Part shown: positions 19,589-28,090 of the stretch, piece by piece
Layout of the letters: each line of letters starts with the position of its first letter
How positions within the stretch are numbered: position 1 is the stretch's first letter
Assembly (NCBI GenBank): GCA_052144935.1
Contig: JBKQPR010000181.1
Coordinates: forward strand, 1-64,000
DNA from: JOPF133 sp052144935
Lineage (GTDB): Bacteria; Acidobacteriota; Terriglobia; Bryobacterales; Bryobacteraceae
DNA: 64,000 nt
Direction of reading: 5' to 3'
The notes under the pieces: generated by a model
Databases searched by the model: none
The model's input: only the letters and a program-made list of their open reading frames with translations
What the model was told of the DNA's origin: nothing
Translations under genes and position numbers: made by a program

Positions 19589-20190
19589 TGCGCGCCTCCC
19601 TGGCTGAGTTGGGCGCGGTCCGCTGCCGGAACGTCGTTCACCGAAGCGTTCTGGCTGAGCTGCAGCGCGCGCACATAGGCCACAATGGCCCAGCGGTCGG
19701 CCGGAAGAATCTGCGCGGAATAATCGGGCATGGCGCCGAATCCGTTGGTAATCACGTCGTAGATGTATCCGTTGGGAACCTGGCGCAGGCGATCGATGTG
19801 GTAGGAAGGCGGCTTGCGGTAGCCGCGCCGTACCACCATTCCATCGCCGGTACCCAACCGGTCATGGCAAGGCGAGCAATAGACATTGAAACGGTCCTGG
19901 CCGCGAAGGATAACTTCCTTGGTGACCGCAAAAGGAAAGGTGTCGAGCGGTTTGCCGTCGGGACCCTTGCCGGTGTAGAAGGCCGTATCGTCGTTGAGAT
20001 GGCCGCGCGCCACCGTTCCTTCGATCAGCGGCCGCTCGGAACGGCCGTCGTCGAAAAACTCGCTGGGACGCAGGGGAATGTATTTCGGCTGATCCTGCAT
20101 GTCCTGGCGGCAGGCAGAGGAGAGAGCCAGCGTCAGACTCACCGCGGAGGCGCAGAGAACATGGAGGAAGCGCGGAGAAAACCTTCTCAT
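19585..20190 (-). CDS. actE: ACIII monoheme cytochrome c lipoprotein ActE
   Basis: A 201-residue lipoprotein with one heme-binding site (CSPCH) and a distal Met region (GAMPDYSAQI). It is the periplasmic electron exit of ACIII. The lipobox is LSSAC (Cys at about 27). The start was set at the ATG at 20190, preceded by GGAGAAAAACA; an in-frame start at 20262 would add only repeat-derived sequence. The first 17 residues and the ribosome-binding site are encoded by a dispersed inverted repeat (20139-20236). This gene also follows the only sizeable gap (61 bases) in the operon. Confidence 0.9.
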   Translation of the reverse strand: MRRFSPRFLHVLCASAVSLTLALSSACRQDMQDQPKYIPLRPSEFFDDGRSERPLIEGTVARGHLNDDTAFYTGKGPDGKPLDTFPFAVTKEVILRGQDRFNVYCSPCHDRLGTGDGMVVRRGYRKPPSYHIDRLRQVPNGYIYDVITNGFGAMPDYSAQILPADRWAIVAYVRALQLSQNASVNDVPAADRAQLSQGGAQ

Positions 20191-20236
20191 TGTTTTTCTC
20201 CGTGCTTTCTCCGCGACCTCCGCGTCTCCGCGGTGA
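20139..20236. repeat. Palindromic repeat family B, copy 1
   Basis: An imperfect inverted repeat opening with TCACCGCGGAGG and closing with CTCCGCGTCTCCGCGGTGA, with interior segments related to TTCTCCGCGCTTCC. It matches the copy at 43745-43843. One half encodes the start and signal peptide of ActE; the other half fills the actD-actE gap. Confidence 0.8.
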
Positions 20237-20251
20237 ATGGGAGGCTTCGCT

Positions 20252-20785
20252 TCAGTGCGCAACTTCGGACACCTCCCGAGGCTCCAGCGTTTCCAGAAAC
20301 TGGCTGGTCTTATCGCGATCGAACAGAGGGTCGATGGCTTCGATGCACAGGAAAAACCGGTTGCGCGACGCCAGCGCGAATCGCGGCACGTTGAACGTAG
20401 GGTGATAGGGCATCGGCAGACCGCACAGCGCCAGCAGGCCCAGCACTGCGGAGATCGCCGCGAACAGAATGGTCAGCTCGAAGGTGATGATGATGTACGC
20501 CGGCCAGCTATGCAGCGGCCGGCCTCCAACGTTGATGGGGAAGTCAATGACGGTGACGTAATACTGCAGCAGATAGCCGGTCAGGCCGCCCAGAATTCCG
20601 CCGCACAGCACGATCAGCGGCAGGCGGTTGTGGTGCAAATGCAATGCGTCGGTGAGTTCCTCGATGGGAAACGGCGAATAAGCGTCCAGCTTGCGGTAGC
20701 CCTTCTCGCGCGCGGCCCGGGCGGCGTTGACCAGGGCGGTGGGGCTATCGAACTCGGCGATCATGCCGTAGATCCGCTTAGTCAC
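20252..20785 (-). CDS. actD: ACIII membrane subunit ActD (DUF3341)
   Basis: A 177-residue protein with an N-terminal soluble segment (YGMIAEFDSPTALVNAA) and two central helices (about 58-78 and 97-125). This is the DUF3341 pattern of ActD. The GTG at 20785 was chosen because GGAGG stands six to seven bases upstream and the frame overlaps actC by eight bases. Upstream residues in the same frame are not family-like. Confidence 0.92.
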   Translation of the reverse strand: MTKRIYGMIAEFDSPTALVNAARAAREKGYRKLDAYSPFPIEELTDALHLHHNRLPLIVLCGGILGGLTGYLLQYYVTVIDFPINVGGRPLHSWPAYIIITFELTILFAAISAVLGLLALCGLPMPYHPTFNVPRFALASRNRFFLCIEAIDPLFDRDKTSQFLETLEPREVSEVAH

Positions 20786-22157
20786 CTTGCACCTCCTCCA
20801 CCTTGGCCTGGGGCAGAAGGGTGCGAACTTCAAAAATCGAAATCATGGGCAGCAGGCGGATGAACGTAAAAAACAGGAACAGGAACAGCCCGATGGTGCC
20901 AATGAAGGTGGCCCAATCCCAGCGCGTGGCCTGGAAGATGGACCACGAGGAGGGCAGGAAATCCTGGGCCAGGCTGCTCACGATAATGATATAGCGCTCC
21001 AGCCACATGCCGGTCAGCACGATGATCGAAAAGAGGAACAGCAGCGCCGGGGTGGAGCGGATGCGCTTGAACCACAGCGCTTGCGGCAAAATGATGTTGC
21101 AGGAAATCAGGGCCCAGTAGGTCGCGGCATAGGGGCCGGTCATGCGGTGCCAAATGGCCGCTTCCTCGTACACGTTGCCGCTGTACCAGGCGGTGAAGGT
21201 CTCCAGCATGTAGGCGTAAGCCACGATCAGGCCGGTGGCCAGCATCACCTTGGCGGAGTTATCCAGGTGTCTGTCGGTGATCAGCCCCTGCAGTCCGTAC
21301 ACCGCGCGCAGCGGAATGGCCAGCGCCAGCACCATGGCGAATCCGGAATAGATGGCGCCGGCGACGAAATAGGGTGGGAAGAAAGTGCTGTGCCATCCGG
21401 GCACGATGGCGATGGTGAAGTCGAAGCTGACCACCGTGTGCACCGAGAGCACCAGCGGTGTGGCCAAGCCGGCCAGCAACAGGCTGGCGGTTTCGTAGAC
21501 GCTCCAGTGCCGCGCCGACCCGCGCCAGCCCATGGCCAGAATGCCGTAAGCGAAGCGCGCGAAACGGCTATGCGTGCGGTCGCGCAGAGTGGCCAGGTCG
21601 GGCAGCAGGCCGACAAACCAGAACAGGAACGACACGGTGGCGTACGTAGACACCGCAAAAACGTCCCACACCAGCGGGCTGCGGAAATTCGGCTGCACGC
21701 CCATGGTATTGGGATACGGAAACAGCCAGTAAAACAGCCAGGGACGGCCCAGGTGCAGAAGCGGGAACATGCCCGCGCAGGCCACCGCGAACAGCGTCAT
21801 GGCTTCCGCGAAACGGTTGATGGAGTTTCGCCAGCGTTGGTTGAGCAGCAGCAGAATGGCCGAGATGAGCGTGCCCGCGTGGCCGATTCCGATCCACCAC
21901 ACGAAATTGGTAATGGCGAATCCCCACATCACCGGCGTGCGGATTCCCCAGATGCCCACGCCTTTGGCGAACAGCAGCGCCACCGCGTAAAGGAACAGGA
22001 ACAGCAACGCCAGGCCCACGCTGAAGCAGGCCATCCAGAAGACCGGCGTCTTGCCGGTAAGCACCACGGTGGCAATCTGGTCCGTGACGCTGCCGAAGGT
22101 ATAACCCGGCGCAATGATCGGCTTGGCCGGTTCGATCGTTTGTGGCTCGTCTGGCAT
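20778..22157 (-). CDS. actC: ACIII membrane subunit ActC (NrfD/PsrC-like)
   Basis: A 459-residue polytopic protein with about ten helices. It is the main quinol-binding membrane subunit of ACIII. Recognisable segments include FWIGIGHAG-like VWWIGIGHAGTLIS, PYPNTMGVQPNFRSPLVWD and SVHTVVSFDFTIAIVPGWHS. It lies six bases after actB and overlaps actD. Its role is quinol oxidation with electron transfer to the iron-sulfur centres of ActB. Confidence 0.95.
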   Translation of the reverse strand: MPDEPQTIEPAKPIIAPGYTFGSVTDQIATVVLTGKTPVFWMACFSVGLALLFLFLYAVALLFAKGVGIWGIRTPVMWGFAITNFVWWIGIGHAGTLISAILLLLNQRWRNSINRFAEAMTLFAVACAGMFPLLHLGRPWLFYWLFPYPNTMGVQPNFRSPLVWDVFAVSTYATVSFLFWFVGLLPDLATLRDRTHSRFARFAYGILAMGWRGSARHWSVYETASLLLAGLATPLVLSVHTVVSFDFTIAIVPGWHSTFFPPYFVAGAIYSGFAMVLALAIPLRAVYGLQGLITDRHLDNSAKVMLATGLIVAYAYMLETFTAWYSGNVYEEAAIWHRMTGPYAATYWALISCNIILPQALWFKRIRSTPALLFLFSIIVLTGMWLERYIIIVSSLAQDFLPSSWSIFQATRWDWATFIGTIGLFLFLFFTFIRLLPMISIFEVRTLLPQAKVEEVQGD

Positions 22158-22163
22158 GGCGAC

Positions 22164-25100
22164 CTAGCCCTCGACCTCCGGATTGGGATTGCGCAGGGTT
22201 GCCAGATAGGTGGTGCGCGGCCGCGTGTTGAGATCGGCCAGCAGCCCATAATTGCGCTTTTGGGCTTTCATTTGCGACACGCGGCTGTTCGGATCGTTGA
22301 TATTGCCGAAGACGATGGCTTCGGTCGGGCAGGTGGCCTGGCAGGCCGTTTGGATATCGCCCTCCCGCACTTTACGATCCTGCTTTTCGGCCTCGATTTT
22401 GGCGTAGTTGATGCGCTGCACGCAGTAAGTGCATTTTTCCATGACGCCCCGGCTGCGCACCGTGACGTCGGGATTGTGCAGCAGTTTCAAACTGGGAGTT
22501 TCGAAATCCGAATACAGGTAGAAATTGAAGCGCCGCACTTTGTAGGGGCAGTTGTTGGAGCAGTAGCGCGTCCCCACACAGCGGTTGTAGACCATGTCGT
22601 TGAGGCCCTCGGAGCTGTGATTGGTGGCCTGCACCGGGCAGACCAGCTCGCAAGGGGCGTCTTCGCACTGCATGCACGGCACCGGCTGATTGTAAATGTC
22701 CGGATTATTGACCGCGCCGTTGTAATAAGTATCCACGCGGATCCAATGCATGGCGCGGCTGCGGCGCACCTGGTCCTTGCCAACTACTGCGATGTTGTTT
22801 TCGGCCTGGCAGGCCACCACGCAGGCGCTGCAGCCGGTGCAGGCGTTCAGGTCGATGGCCATACCCCAGGCATAGCCTTCGTACTTCCAGGCGGGATATA
22901 TAGTCAGCCCCGGCGCAGGGGTCTCGACGCCTTCCAGAATCGACTGGGGGTTCTTCTTGTACTCTTCCAAATCGCCGCTCTGGATAATGTGCCGGCGGGT
23001 GTCCAGGATGTGCTCGTTCTGGGTGGTGGCGAAGAGATACTCGCCGGGAATTTTGACCGCCTCCAGGCCGTTATCGTTCCATAGCGCCTGCGAAGTGCGC
23101 AGGCCGTAGGGATTGAATCCCATGCCGGTTCCCACGCGTCCGGCCCGCGTGCGTCCATAGCCTAGATGCAGGGTGACGGCGCCATCGATGTGGCCCGGTT
23201 GCACCCACGCCGGCGCGTGCAGACTGCGGCCCTGGTAAGTGAGCTGCAGCATGTCGCCTTGTTCCACGTGCAAGCGGTGGGCGGTGGCGGGACTGACGAT
23301 GGCGGCGTTGTCCCAGGTGAGCTTGGTGATCGGCTTGGGCAGTTCCTGTAGCCAGCCGTTATTAGCGAAGCGCCCATCGTAAATGCTGGGGTCCGGCCGG
23401 AAGATGGCTTCGAGCTTGCCGCCGAGGCGGCGCTTTTGGGGCTGCTCCGAAATGGCCGAGCCCTGTATGGCGGGCGTTTTCGGAGGCAGCGCCGTGCCCC
23501 CAATCACGCCATCGTGCACCGCGCGCCGCCACCACGCTTCGAAATCCGCGCCGGTATGCTGCCGCGCCCAATAGCCCTTGACGATTTCATAGCTGCCCAT
23601 CTCGGGTGTTTCGGTGAGCATCTGCAGCACCTGAAGGTCCGAGCGCCCTTCGTAGAGCGGTTGAATGAGAGGCTGCTGAATCGACACCGTGCCATCGAAA
23701 GTGCGCGCATCGCCCCAACTCTCCAGGTAGTGCGTTTCCGGCAGGTGCCACTGGCAGACCGCCGAGGTCTCGTCTTCGTACAGGCTCAGGTGCGCGCGCA
23801 GGCGGGCCTTCTGGATACGGTCGGCCATGCCGAAATCCACCGGCGCATTGAAAACCGGATTGCCCCCCAGGATCAGCAGCAGATCCACGGCGCCCGCGTC
23901 CAGGTCCTTCACCAGATCCTGCAGCGAGGCAAGCTGGTCGACCGGATTGGCCTCGATGGGATCGGTATAAAAGACCGTCTTGCCGACGTTGCCCATATCG
24001 GCGTTCATGACGTGCGCCAGGGCGTGGACCAGGGGAGGCTGGTGCTCGCCGGCAATCACCAGGCCGGCGCCCTTGTTGCGCTGCAAATCCCTGGCAATCG
24101 CGCCGATCCATTTATAGATGTCGCCGTTCTCGCCCTGCTTGGGTCCCTTCGCTACGCCCAGGCCGGTGGCCAGGGCCCACGCAAACTCCTCGATATCGGC
24201 GGCGCGCAGGGATAGCCGATGGTCGGCCTTGGCGCCCGTGGGGGTAGGCATCGGCTCCACCACATACAGCCGGTTCATCTCGGGCTGCGCGTCCGTCACC
24301 CTGCGCCGCGCCGAAAACTGGCGCGCATAGCGCAGGCTGGCCGGTCCCGAGGCCAGGAAGTCCGAATCCAGGGAGACCACCACCTTGGCGTTGCTCAGAT
24401 CGTAATAAGTGTTGACCGGCTGCCCGAAAGCCTGCTTCGCGCCGGCCCGCGCGGTATGCGGTCCGGCGGGCTCCCACTGGTGCCACTTGGCGCTCGGATA
24501 GAGCTTTTGAACGGCCGCGAACTGGTCGGCCATGGTAGGCGAGGTAACCGTTTCCGTGAGGATGCGGATGCCCGCGCCGTTCTTCATTTTTTGCTGGGCC
24601 AGCGCCTCGCGCAGGCCCCCGAAGAAACCGGCCCACGATCGGATCTCGCCGCCCTGGGTCACCGTGGCCGCGCGGTCCGGATCGTAAAGCTGCAGCACCG
24701 ACGCTTGGGAAAAGCTGTCGCAAGCGCCCAGCGTGGCGGGATGCTCGGGGTTGCCTTCGATCTTGGTGGGCCGCCCCTCGTGGCTCTCCGCCAGGACGCC
24801 GTGCGCCACGCCGTTCAAAGTGGTGGCGGTGGCAAAGAACAGCGGCTTCCCGGGAATCAGCTCTTCCGGCTGCCGGATGTACGGCGTGATGCGCTCGGTG
24901 GGTTGCCGCGTGCAAGCGGCCAGGCCGCCCAGCGCCAGCGACGCACCCATCAGTTTCACAAAATTGCGCCGGCCCTGGACGCGGTCCTCGTCTTCGCTCC
25001 AGCCGATCGCCTGGCGCGGAAATTCCCGCTCCAGCAGCTCTTCGAATTCGGGCGTCGCGGCCAGGTGCTCCAGGCTGCGCCAGTAGTCGCGTCCCGAGGC

Positions 25101-25166
25101 GCGCGAGGCCTTCGCGAGGGTGTCGCGAACGGCGGCCAGATCCAATTTCTTTGGTGAGTCGCTCAT
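22164..25166 (-). CDS. actB: ACIII iron-sulfur/molybdopterin-like subunit ActB
   Basis: A 1000-residue fusion of a molybdopterin-oxidoreductase-like domain (about 100-720) and a ferredoxin-like domain (about 750-990). The C-terminal part has the cysteine groups CTGCSACVVACQAEN, CMQCEDAPCELVCPVQ, CVGTRYCSNNCPYKVRRF and CTYC...CQATCP, which suit three [4Fe-4S] and one [3Fe-4S] cluster as in known ACIII. A twin-arginine motif (GRRNFVKLMG, about 65) precedes a lipobox-like LAAC, so the subunit is exported folded. Its ATG overlaps the actA stop (ATGA). In ACIII the molybdopterin-like domain carries no molybdenum cofactor; that is family knowledge. Confidence 0.95.
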   Translation of the reverse strand: MSDSPKKLDLAAVRDTLAKASRASGRDYWRSLEHLAATPEFEELLEREFPRQAIGWSEDEDRVQGRRNFVKLMGASLALGGLAACTRQPTERITPYIRQPEELIPGKPLFFATATTLNGVAHGVLAESHEGRPTKIEGNPEHPATLGACDSFSQASVLQLYDPDRAATVTQGGEIRSWAGFFGGLREALAQQKMKNGAGIRILTETVTSPTMADQFAAVQKLYPSAKWHQWEPAGPHTARAGAKQAFGQPVNTYYDLSNAKVVVSLDSDFLASGPASLRYARQFSARRRVTDAQPEMNRLYVVEPMPTPTGAKADHRLSLRAADIEEFAWALATGLGVAKGPKQGENGDIYKWIGAIARDLQRNKGAGLVIAGEHQPPLVHALAHVMNADMGNVGKTVFYTDPIEANPVDQLASLQDLVKDLDAGAVDLLLILGGNPVFNAPVDFGMADRIQKARLRAHLSLYEDETSAVCQWHLPETHYLESWGDARTFDGTVSIQQPLIQPLYEGRSDLQVLQMLTETPEMGSYEIVKGYWARQHTGADFEAWWRRAVHDGVIGGTALPPKTPAIQGSAISEQPQKRRLGGKLEAIFRPDPSIYDGRFANNGWLQELPKPITKLTWDNAAIVSPATAHRLHVEQGDMLQLTYQGRSLHAPAWVQPGHIDGAVTLHLGYGRTRAGRVGTGMGFNPYGLRTSQALWNDNGLEAVKIPGEYLFATTQNEHILDTRRHIIQSGDLEEYKKNPQSILEGVETPAPGLTIYPAWKYEGYAWGMAIDLNACTGCSACVVACQAENNIAVVGKDQVRRSRAMHWIRVDTYYNGAVNNPDIYNQPVPCMQCEDAPCELVCPVQATNHSSEGLNDMVYNRCVGTRYCSNNCPYKVRRFNFYLYSDFETPSLKLLHNPDVTVRSRGVMEKCTYCVQRINYAKIEAEKQDRKVREGDIQTACQATCPTEAIVFGNINDPNSRVSQMKAQKRNYGLLADLNTRPRTTYLATLRNPNPEVEG

Positions 25167-25822
25167 CGGTGGCAAGTAGAACAACTGGTCAGCACGCGCG
25201 CATCCTGTATCTTGTATTCGGTCATCAGCCAGCGGCCGATGGTTTCCTGGTCGCCCGCCGGCTGGTAGCCCATCTGGGTGATGAATTCGCGCGGCCTCAC
25301 ATATTTTTCGGGATTCCGGTGGCAGCCCAGACACCACTCCATTTGCAGCGAGTTCTCCTGCCAGGGTAGAGGCATCCGGTCCACACGTCCGTGGCAGCTC
25401 TCACAGCCGACTCCCTTGTTGATATGGATGCTATGGTTGAAATAAACGTAATCCGGCAGATCGTTCACGCGCGTCCAGCGGAGCGATTGGCCGGTCCGGA
25501 AACTGGCCCGCACGGGCTCCAGCGTGGGACTGGTGGCCCAGATCTGCGAATGGCAGTTAATGCACGTCTTGGTGGGCGGAATGTTGGCGAAACTGGATGT
25601 CTCGACGGTGGTATGGCAATACCGGCAGTCGATGCCGATGGCGCCCACGTGGTGCGCATGGCTGAAGGGCACCGGCTGTTCGCGCGCCTCGGTGGCGCGC
25701 GTCTCGTAATTAGAGCGGTCCAGCTCCGCGAACACCCAGGTCAGAAATCCCAGTATGAAAACCGCGCCGAATATAGTGATTCGCGAGAAAGTGTTGGTGC
25801 TGCGATGAAAGATCTGGGGCAT
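25163..25822 (-). CDS. actA: ACIII pentaheme cytochrome c ActA
   Basis: A 219-residue membrane-anchored cytochrome with five CxxCH sites (CRYCH, CINCH, CESCH, CLGCH, CSTCH) and an N-terminal signal anchor (about 14-32). It is the first gene of the operon. Five hemes fit ActA, which passes electrons along the periplasmic face of ACIII to ActE. The stop overlaps the actB start. Confidence 0.95.
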   Translation of the reverse strand: MPQIFHRSTNTFSRITIFGAVFILGFLTWVFAELDRSNYETRATEAREQPVPFSHAHHVGAIGIDCRYCHTTVETSSFANIPPTKTCINCHSQIWATSPTLEPVRASFRTGQSLRWTRVNDLPDYVYFNHSIHINKGVGCESCHGRVDRMPLPWQENSLQMEWCLGCHRNPEKYVRPREFITQMGYQPAGDQETIGRWLMTEYKIQDARVLTSCSTCHR

Positions 25823-26212
25823 GGCTAGTGGCCGCTCCGCTCCACACCGGCGCGGGCCGGTTCACCGGGCACCAGGTCACTTTTCAGTAATATGTTTCGC
25901 ATCGGGAAAAGACAGCAGCTCAACTAACTACCAACATCCGTTTCACGTCTTGTTCCAGCTTCCCAAAGATTCCGCAAATCGATTGGATGAGGAAACTGGA
26001 AATTTGTTTCATCGCATTCAACCGGTCCCGGACCCCACAATCGTTCCATTGCCGCCGAGCGCTCCCCTGGAGACGGCGGTAGGGCAGGCGATTCGCCTGC
26101 CTAGGTCAACGCCGATGGCGGGCGAGCCTACCCCACCGCCCCACACTGTCAGGCTCGTCTTCATCCGGTTCGGTGGGCCCCAGGCCCATGGTCACTCCCT
26201 TACGGGAAGCGG
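25823..26212. other. Operon promoter region with an inverted repeat
   Basis: About 390 bases between the actA start and the 3' end of the asparaginase-like gene. It should contain the promoter of the respiratory operon, but no strong -35/-10 pair is evident in the AT-richer part (25880-26030). The right half holds an inverted repeat (26076-26139). No gene is seen. Confidence 0.5.
26076..26139. repeat. Hairpin repeat related to family A
   Basis: A perfect stem at 26083-26101 pairs GGCAGGCGA with TCGCCTGCC around one base. Outer arms GGCGGTAGG and CCTACCCCACCGCC flank it. The stem core is the same as in family A, but the loop and flanks differ. Confidence 0.65.
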
Positions 26213-27340
26213 TTACTTACGTTCCAAAAGGTACGCCGATGGTTCATGACGGCTTTCGCGTTCGCTGGTCGAGACGGCGAAGCGTTTCCCTCCCTGGGCC
26301 GGGCTCCAGAGCGATGCGCCTGCGTACTCTCCGTCTTTACGCAGCACGTAGAAGTCTAAATCGATCCCGGCGAGGCGCTTTTCGTCGTTGTCGAAATTGC
26401 GCGCCACACGCTTCAGGGCGTCCAGCGCCGCTTCCTTAGGCGACATCCCATGGCGCATGTTTTCAACCACCGTGTGAGCGCCGCACACCCGCAGATTCTC
26501 TTCTCCGCGGCCCGTGGACCCGGCCCCGCCGACATCCTGGTCGAGCCACAGCCCGCCGCCGATAATTGGCGAATCGCCTACCCGTCCGGGGATCTTGAAG
26601 GCCATCCCGCTGGTGGTGGTGACGGCCGACATCTCACCCTTGTCGTTCAAGGCGATGCAATTGATGGTGCCGTGCGGTGGATGGATGGCGTTTTCCAAGG
26701 CCTCCTCCAGAAACTCCTCGCCATACTGTGGAAACAGTTTCTTCAGCTCGTTCAGCTCGGCGGCCTTTTTGGCGGGAGGCGCATCCACGCCGGACTCCCA
26801 AAAGCTGTGCCCGCTTTTGTCGCGCAGGTTGCGTTTCCAAATCAGCCACTGGGTGCGCGACTCGCCGGTCAGCAGATCCTCTTCTTTGAAGCCGTAGGCC
26901 TTGGCGAAGCGCAACGCGCCCTCGCCCACCAGCATCATGTGGTCGGTCTCGAAGGCCACCTTCTGCGCCACGTTCGACGGCGTCTTGATGTTTCGCAGAG
27001 CGCCCACTGCTCCGCCGCGCCTCGAGGGCCCGTGCATACAACTGGCGTCCAGCTCCACCACGCAGTCTTCGTTGGGGAGGCCGCCATACCCGACGCTGTT
27101 GTCGCGCGGATCCAACTCGACGATGTTCACGCCGGCGATCACCGCATCGAGCGTATCGCCGCCCGATTTCATCACTTCCATGGCCTTGGCGCAGCAATTG
27201 ATGCCGCCGTCGTTGCGGTTGGCGCTGGAGATCGCCACGCTGCGCGGACGCGTTTGGGCGTGAACCAAACCGGCTACCGGAAGCGCGGCCGCGCCCAAAA
27301 GGGCCGCCCGCCTGCTGAAAGTGTTGTCGCTCATGGTCAT
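26213..27340 (-). CDS. Exported glycosylasparaginase-like Ntn hydrolase
   Basis: A 375-residue member of the asparaginase-2/aspartylglucosaminidase family. These enzymes split themselves before a Thr that becomes the nucleophile. The site is visible as HPPHGTINCIALN (T225), followed by TTTSGMAFKIPGRVGDSP, the substrate-pocket block that most resembles N4-(beta-N-acetylglucosaminyl)-L-asparaginase. An N-terminal SRRAALLGAAALPVAGLVHA gives a Tat-like signal peptide, so it works outside the cytoplasm. It likely removes Asn-linked sugar or hydrolyses beta-aspartyl peptides. The start may be 27340 or 27334. No operon partner is adjacent. Confidence 0.88.
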   Translation of the reverse strand: MTMSDNTFSRRAALLGAAALPVAGLVHAQTRPRSVAISSANRNDGGINCCAKAMEVMKSGGDTLDAVIAGVNIVELDPRDNSVGYGGLPNEDCVVELDASCMHGPSRRGGAVGALRNIKTPSNVAQKVAFETDHMMLVGEGALRFAKAYGFKEEDLLTGESRTQWLIWKRNLRDKSGHSFWESGVDAPPAKKAAELNELKKLFPQYGEEFLEEALENAIHPPHGTINCIALNDKGEMSAVTTTSGMAFKIPGRVGDSPIIGGGLWLDQDVGGAGSTGRGEENLRVCGAHTVVENMRHGMSPKEAALDALKRVARNFDNDEKRLAGIDLDFYVLRKDGEYAGASLWSPAQGGKRFAVSTSERESRHEPSAYLLERK

Positions 27341-27580
27341 CGCGCACGCGCGCGCCGCGGAGATTTCACATTATGTCACAGGCTAAGGGGGAGGCAACAG
27401 TCTGGTTTCGCGGAGTTCGCGGAGTGGAGCAGGCGGGCCCAGCACAGGCGCTAAAATAAGCCCGGCCGGACTGCGATGTGGCGCTTCAAGGGGAGGGCGT
27501 TATTGGTTCGCCGGGCCCTTCGGGCTGAGCCGGAAGCGTTGCCGTAGACCCGGATCGAGCTTTCTTCCGGAACGAACCCA

Positions 27581-27602
27581 TTCCGAACATCGATGTTCGG
27601 AA
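27581..27602. promoter_or_regulatory. Operator-like perfect palindrome, copy 1
   Basis: A 22-bp perfect palindrome with half-site TTCCGAACATC. An 18-bp core recurs at 27649-27666, with centres 66 bp apart. It lies about 240 bp upstream of the glycosylasparaginase-like gene. The spacing differs from a Gram-positive LexA box (CGAAC-N4-GTTCG); here six bases separate the half-sites. Confidence 0.5.
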
Positions 27603-27648
27603 ATTTGGGGAGGCTCTGTTGAAAACAAAAGAGTTAACAGAGGGCAGA

Positions 27649-27666
27649 CCGAACATCGATGTTCGG
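27649..27666. promoter_or_regulatory. Operator-like perfect palindrome, copy 2
   Basis: The 18-bp core CCGAACATCGATGTTCGG, identical to the centre of the copy at 27581-27602. Between the copies lies an AT-richer stretch with GAAAACAAAAGAGTTAACAG. The pair could bind one dimeric regulator twice. Confidence 0.5.
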
Positions 27667-28090
27667 AATCCGCTTTCCTCGGGGCAAATTCGCCCTCGCG
27701 AAGCCCTCCCGAAGACACATTGTATCCGGCGGGCAGGCGGAGGGCGGCGGGGGAGAAAGGGGCATGGGCTGGTAAGTGGTTGGAGCGGTTAGAGTTGCAA
27801 GCTTGAAAAAAGTTATCGAACTTTGCGAACGGGATGGGGAGGGTGGTCGGCTCAGCGGGGTGGCCAGTGTTCCGACGGCGGGACCGGAGTGGGACGGACT
27901 GTGGCGGGCGCGGGACGATCGGCGGCATGCGCGGTCCTTGCCCGCGCACCCGATTTCCCGGGCGCTGTGGGGTTCAAGTCTCTGTGGCCCGACTGTGGCG
28001 CCGGTAAATCGAGCACCGGCCGGGCCTCGGCTGAAGGGTGGCGGTGCGGCACGCTTCGCAATGCTCCTCAACTACAGCTTGGGTCCTTTT

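Larger units (their letters stand above)
27341..28090. other. Long intergenic region with twin palindromes
   Basis: About 750 bases between two minus-strand genes. Two copies of one perfect palindrome sit at 27581-27666. The remainder (27700-28090) has open frames on both strands with Pro/Arg-rich, unrecognisable translations. A T-rich run follows at 28085-28092 without a clear stem. Confidence 0.5.

Noticed and set aside
20787..23084. A plus-strand open frame of about 760 codons opposite actC and actB
   Set aside because: Shadow frame; Gln/Arg/His-rich translation and no ribosome-binding site.
27581..27666. The twin palindromes as LexA boxes
   Set aside because: CGAAC and GTTCG are separated by six bases instead of four, and no SOS gene is adjacent.
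27955..27985. A GGTTCAAG-like T-arm of a tRNA
   Set aside because: The flanking bases do not form the five-pair stem, and no acceptor or anticodon stem could be drawn around it.
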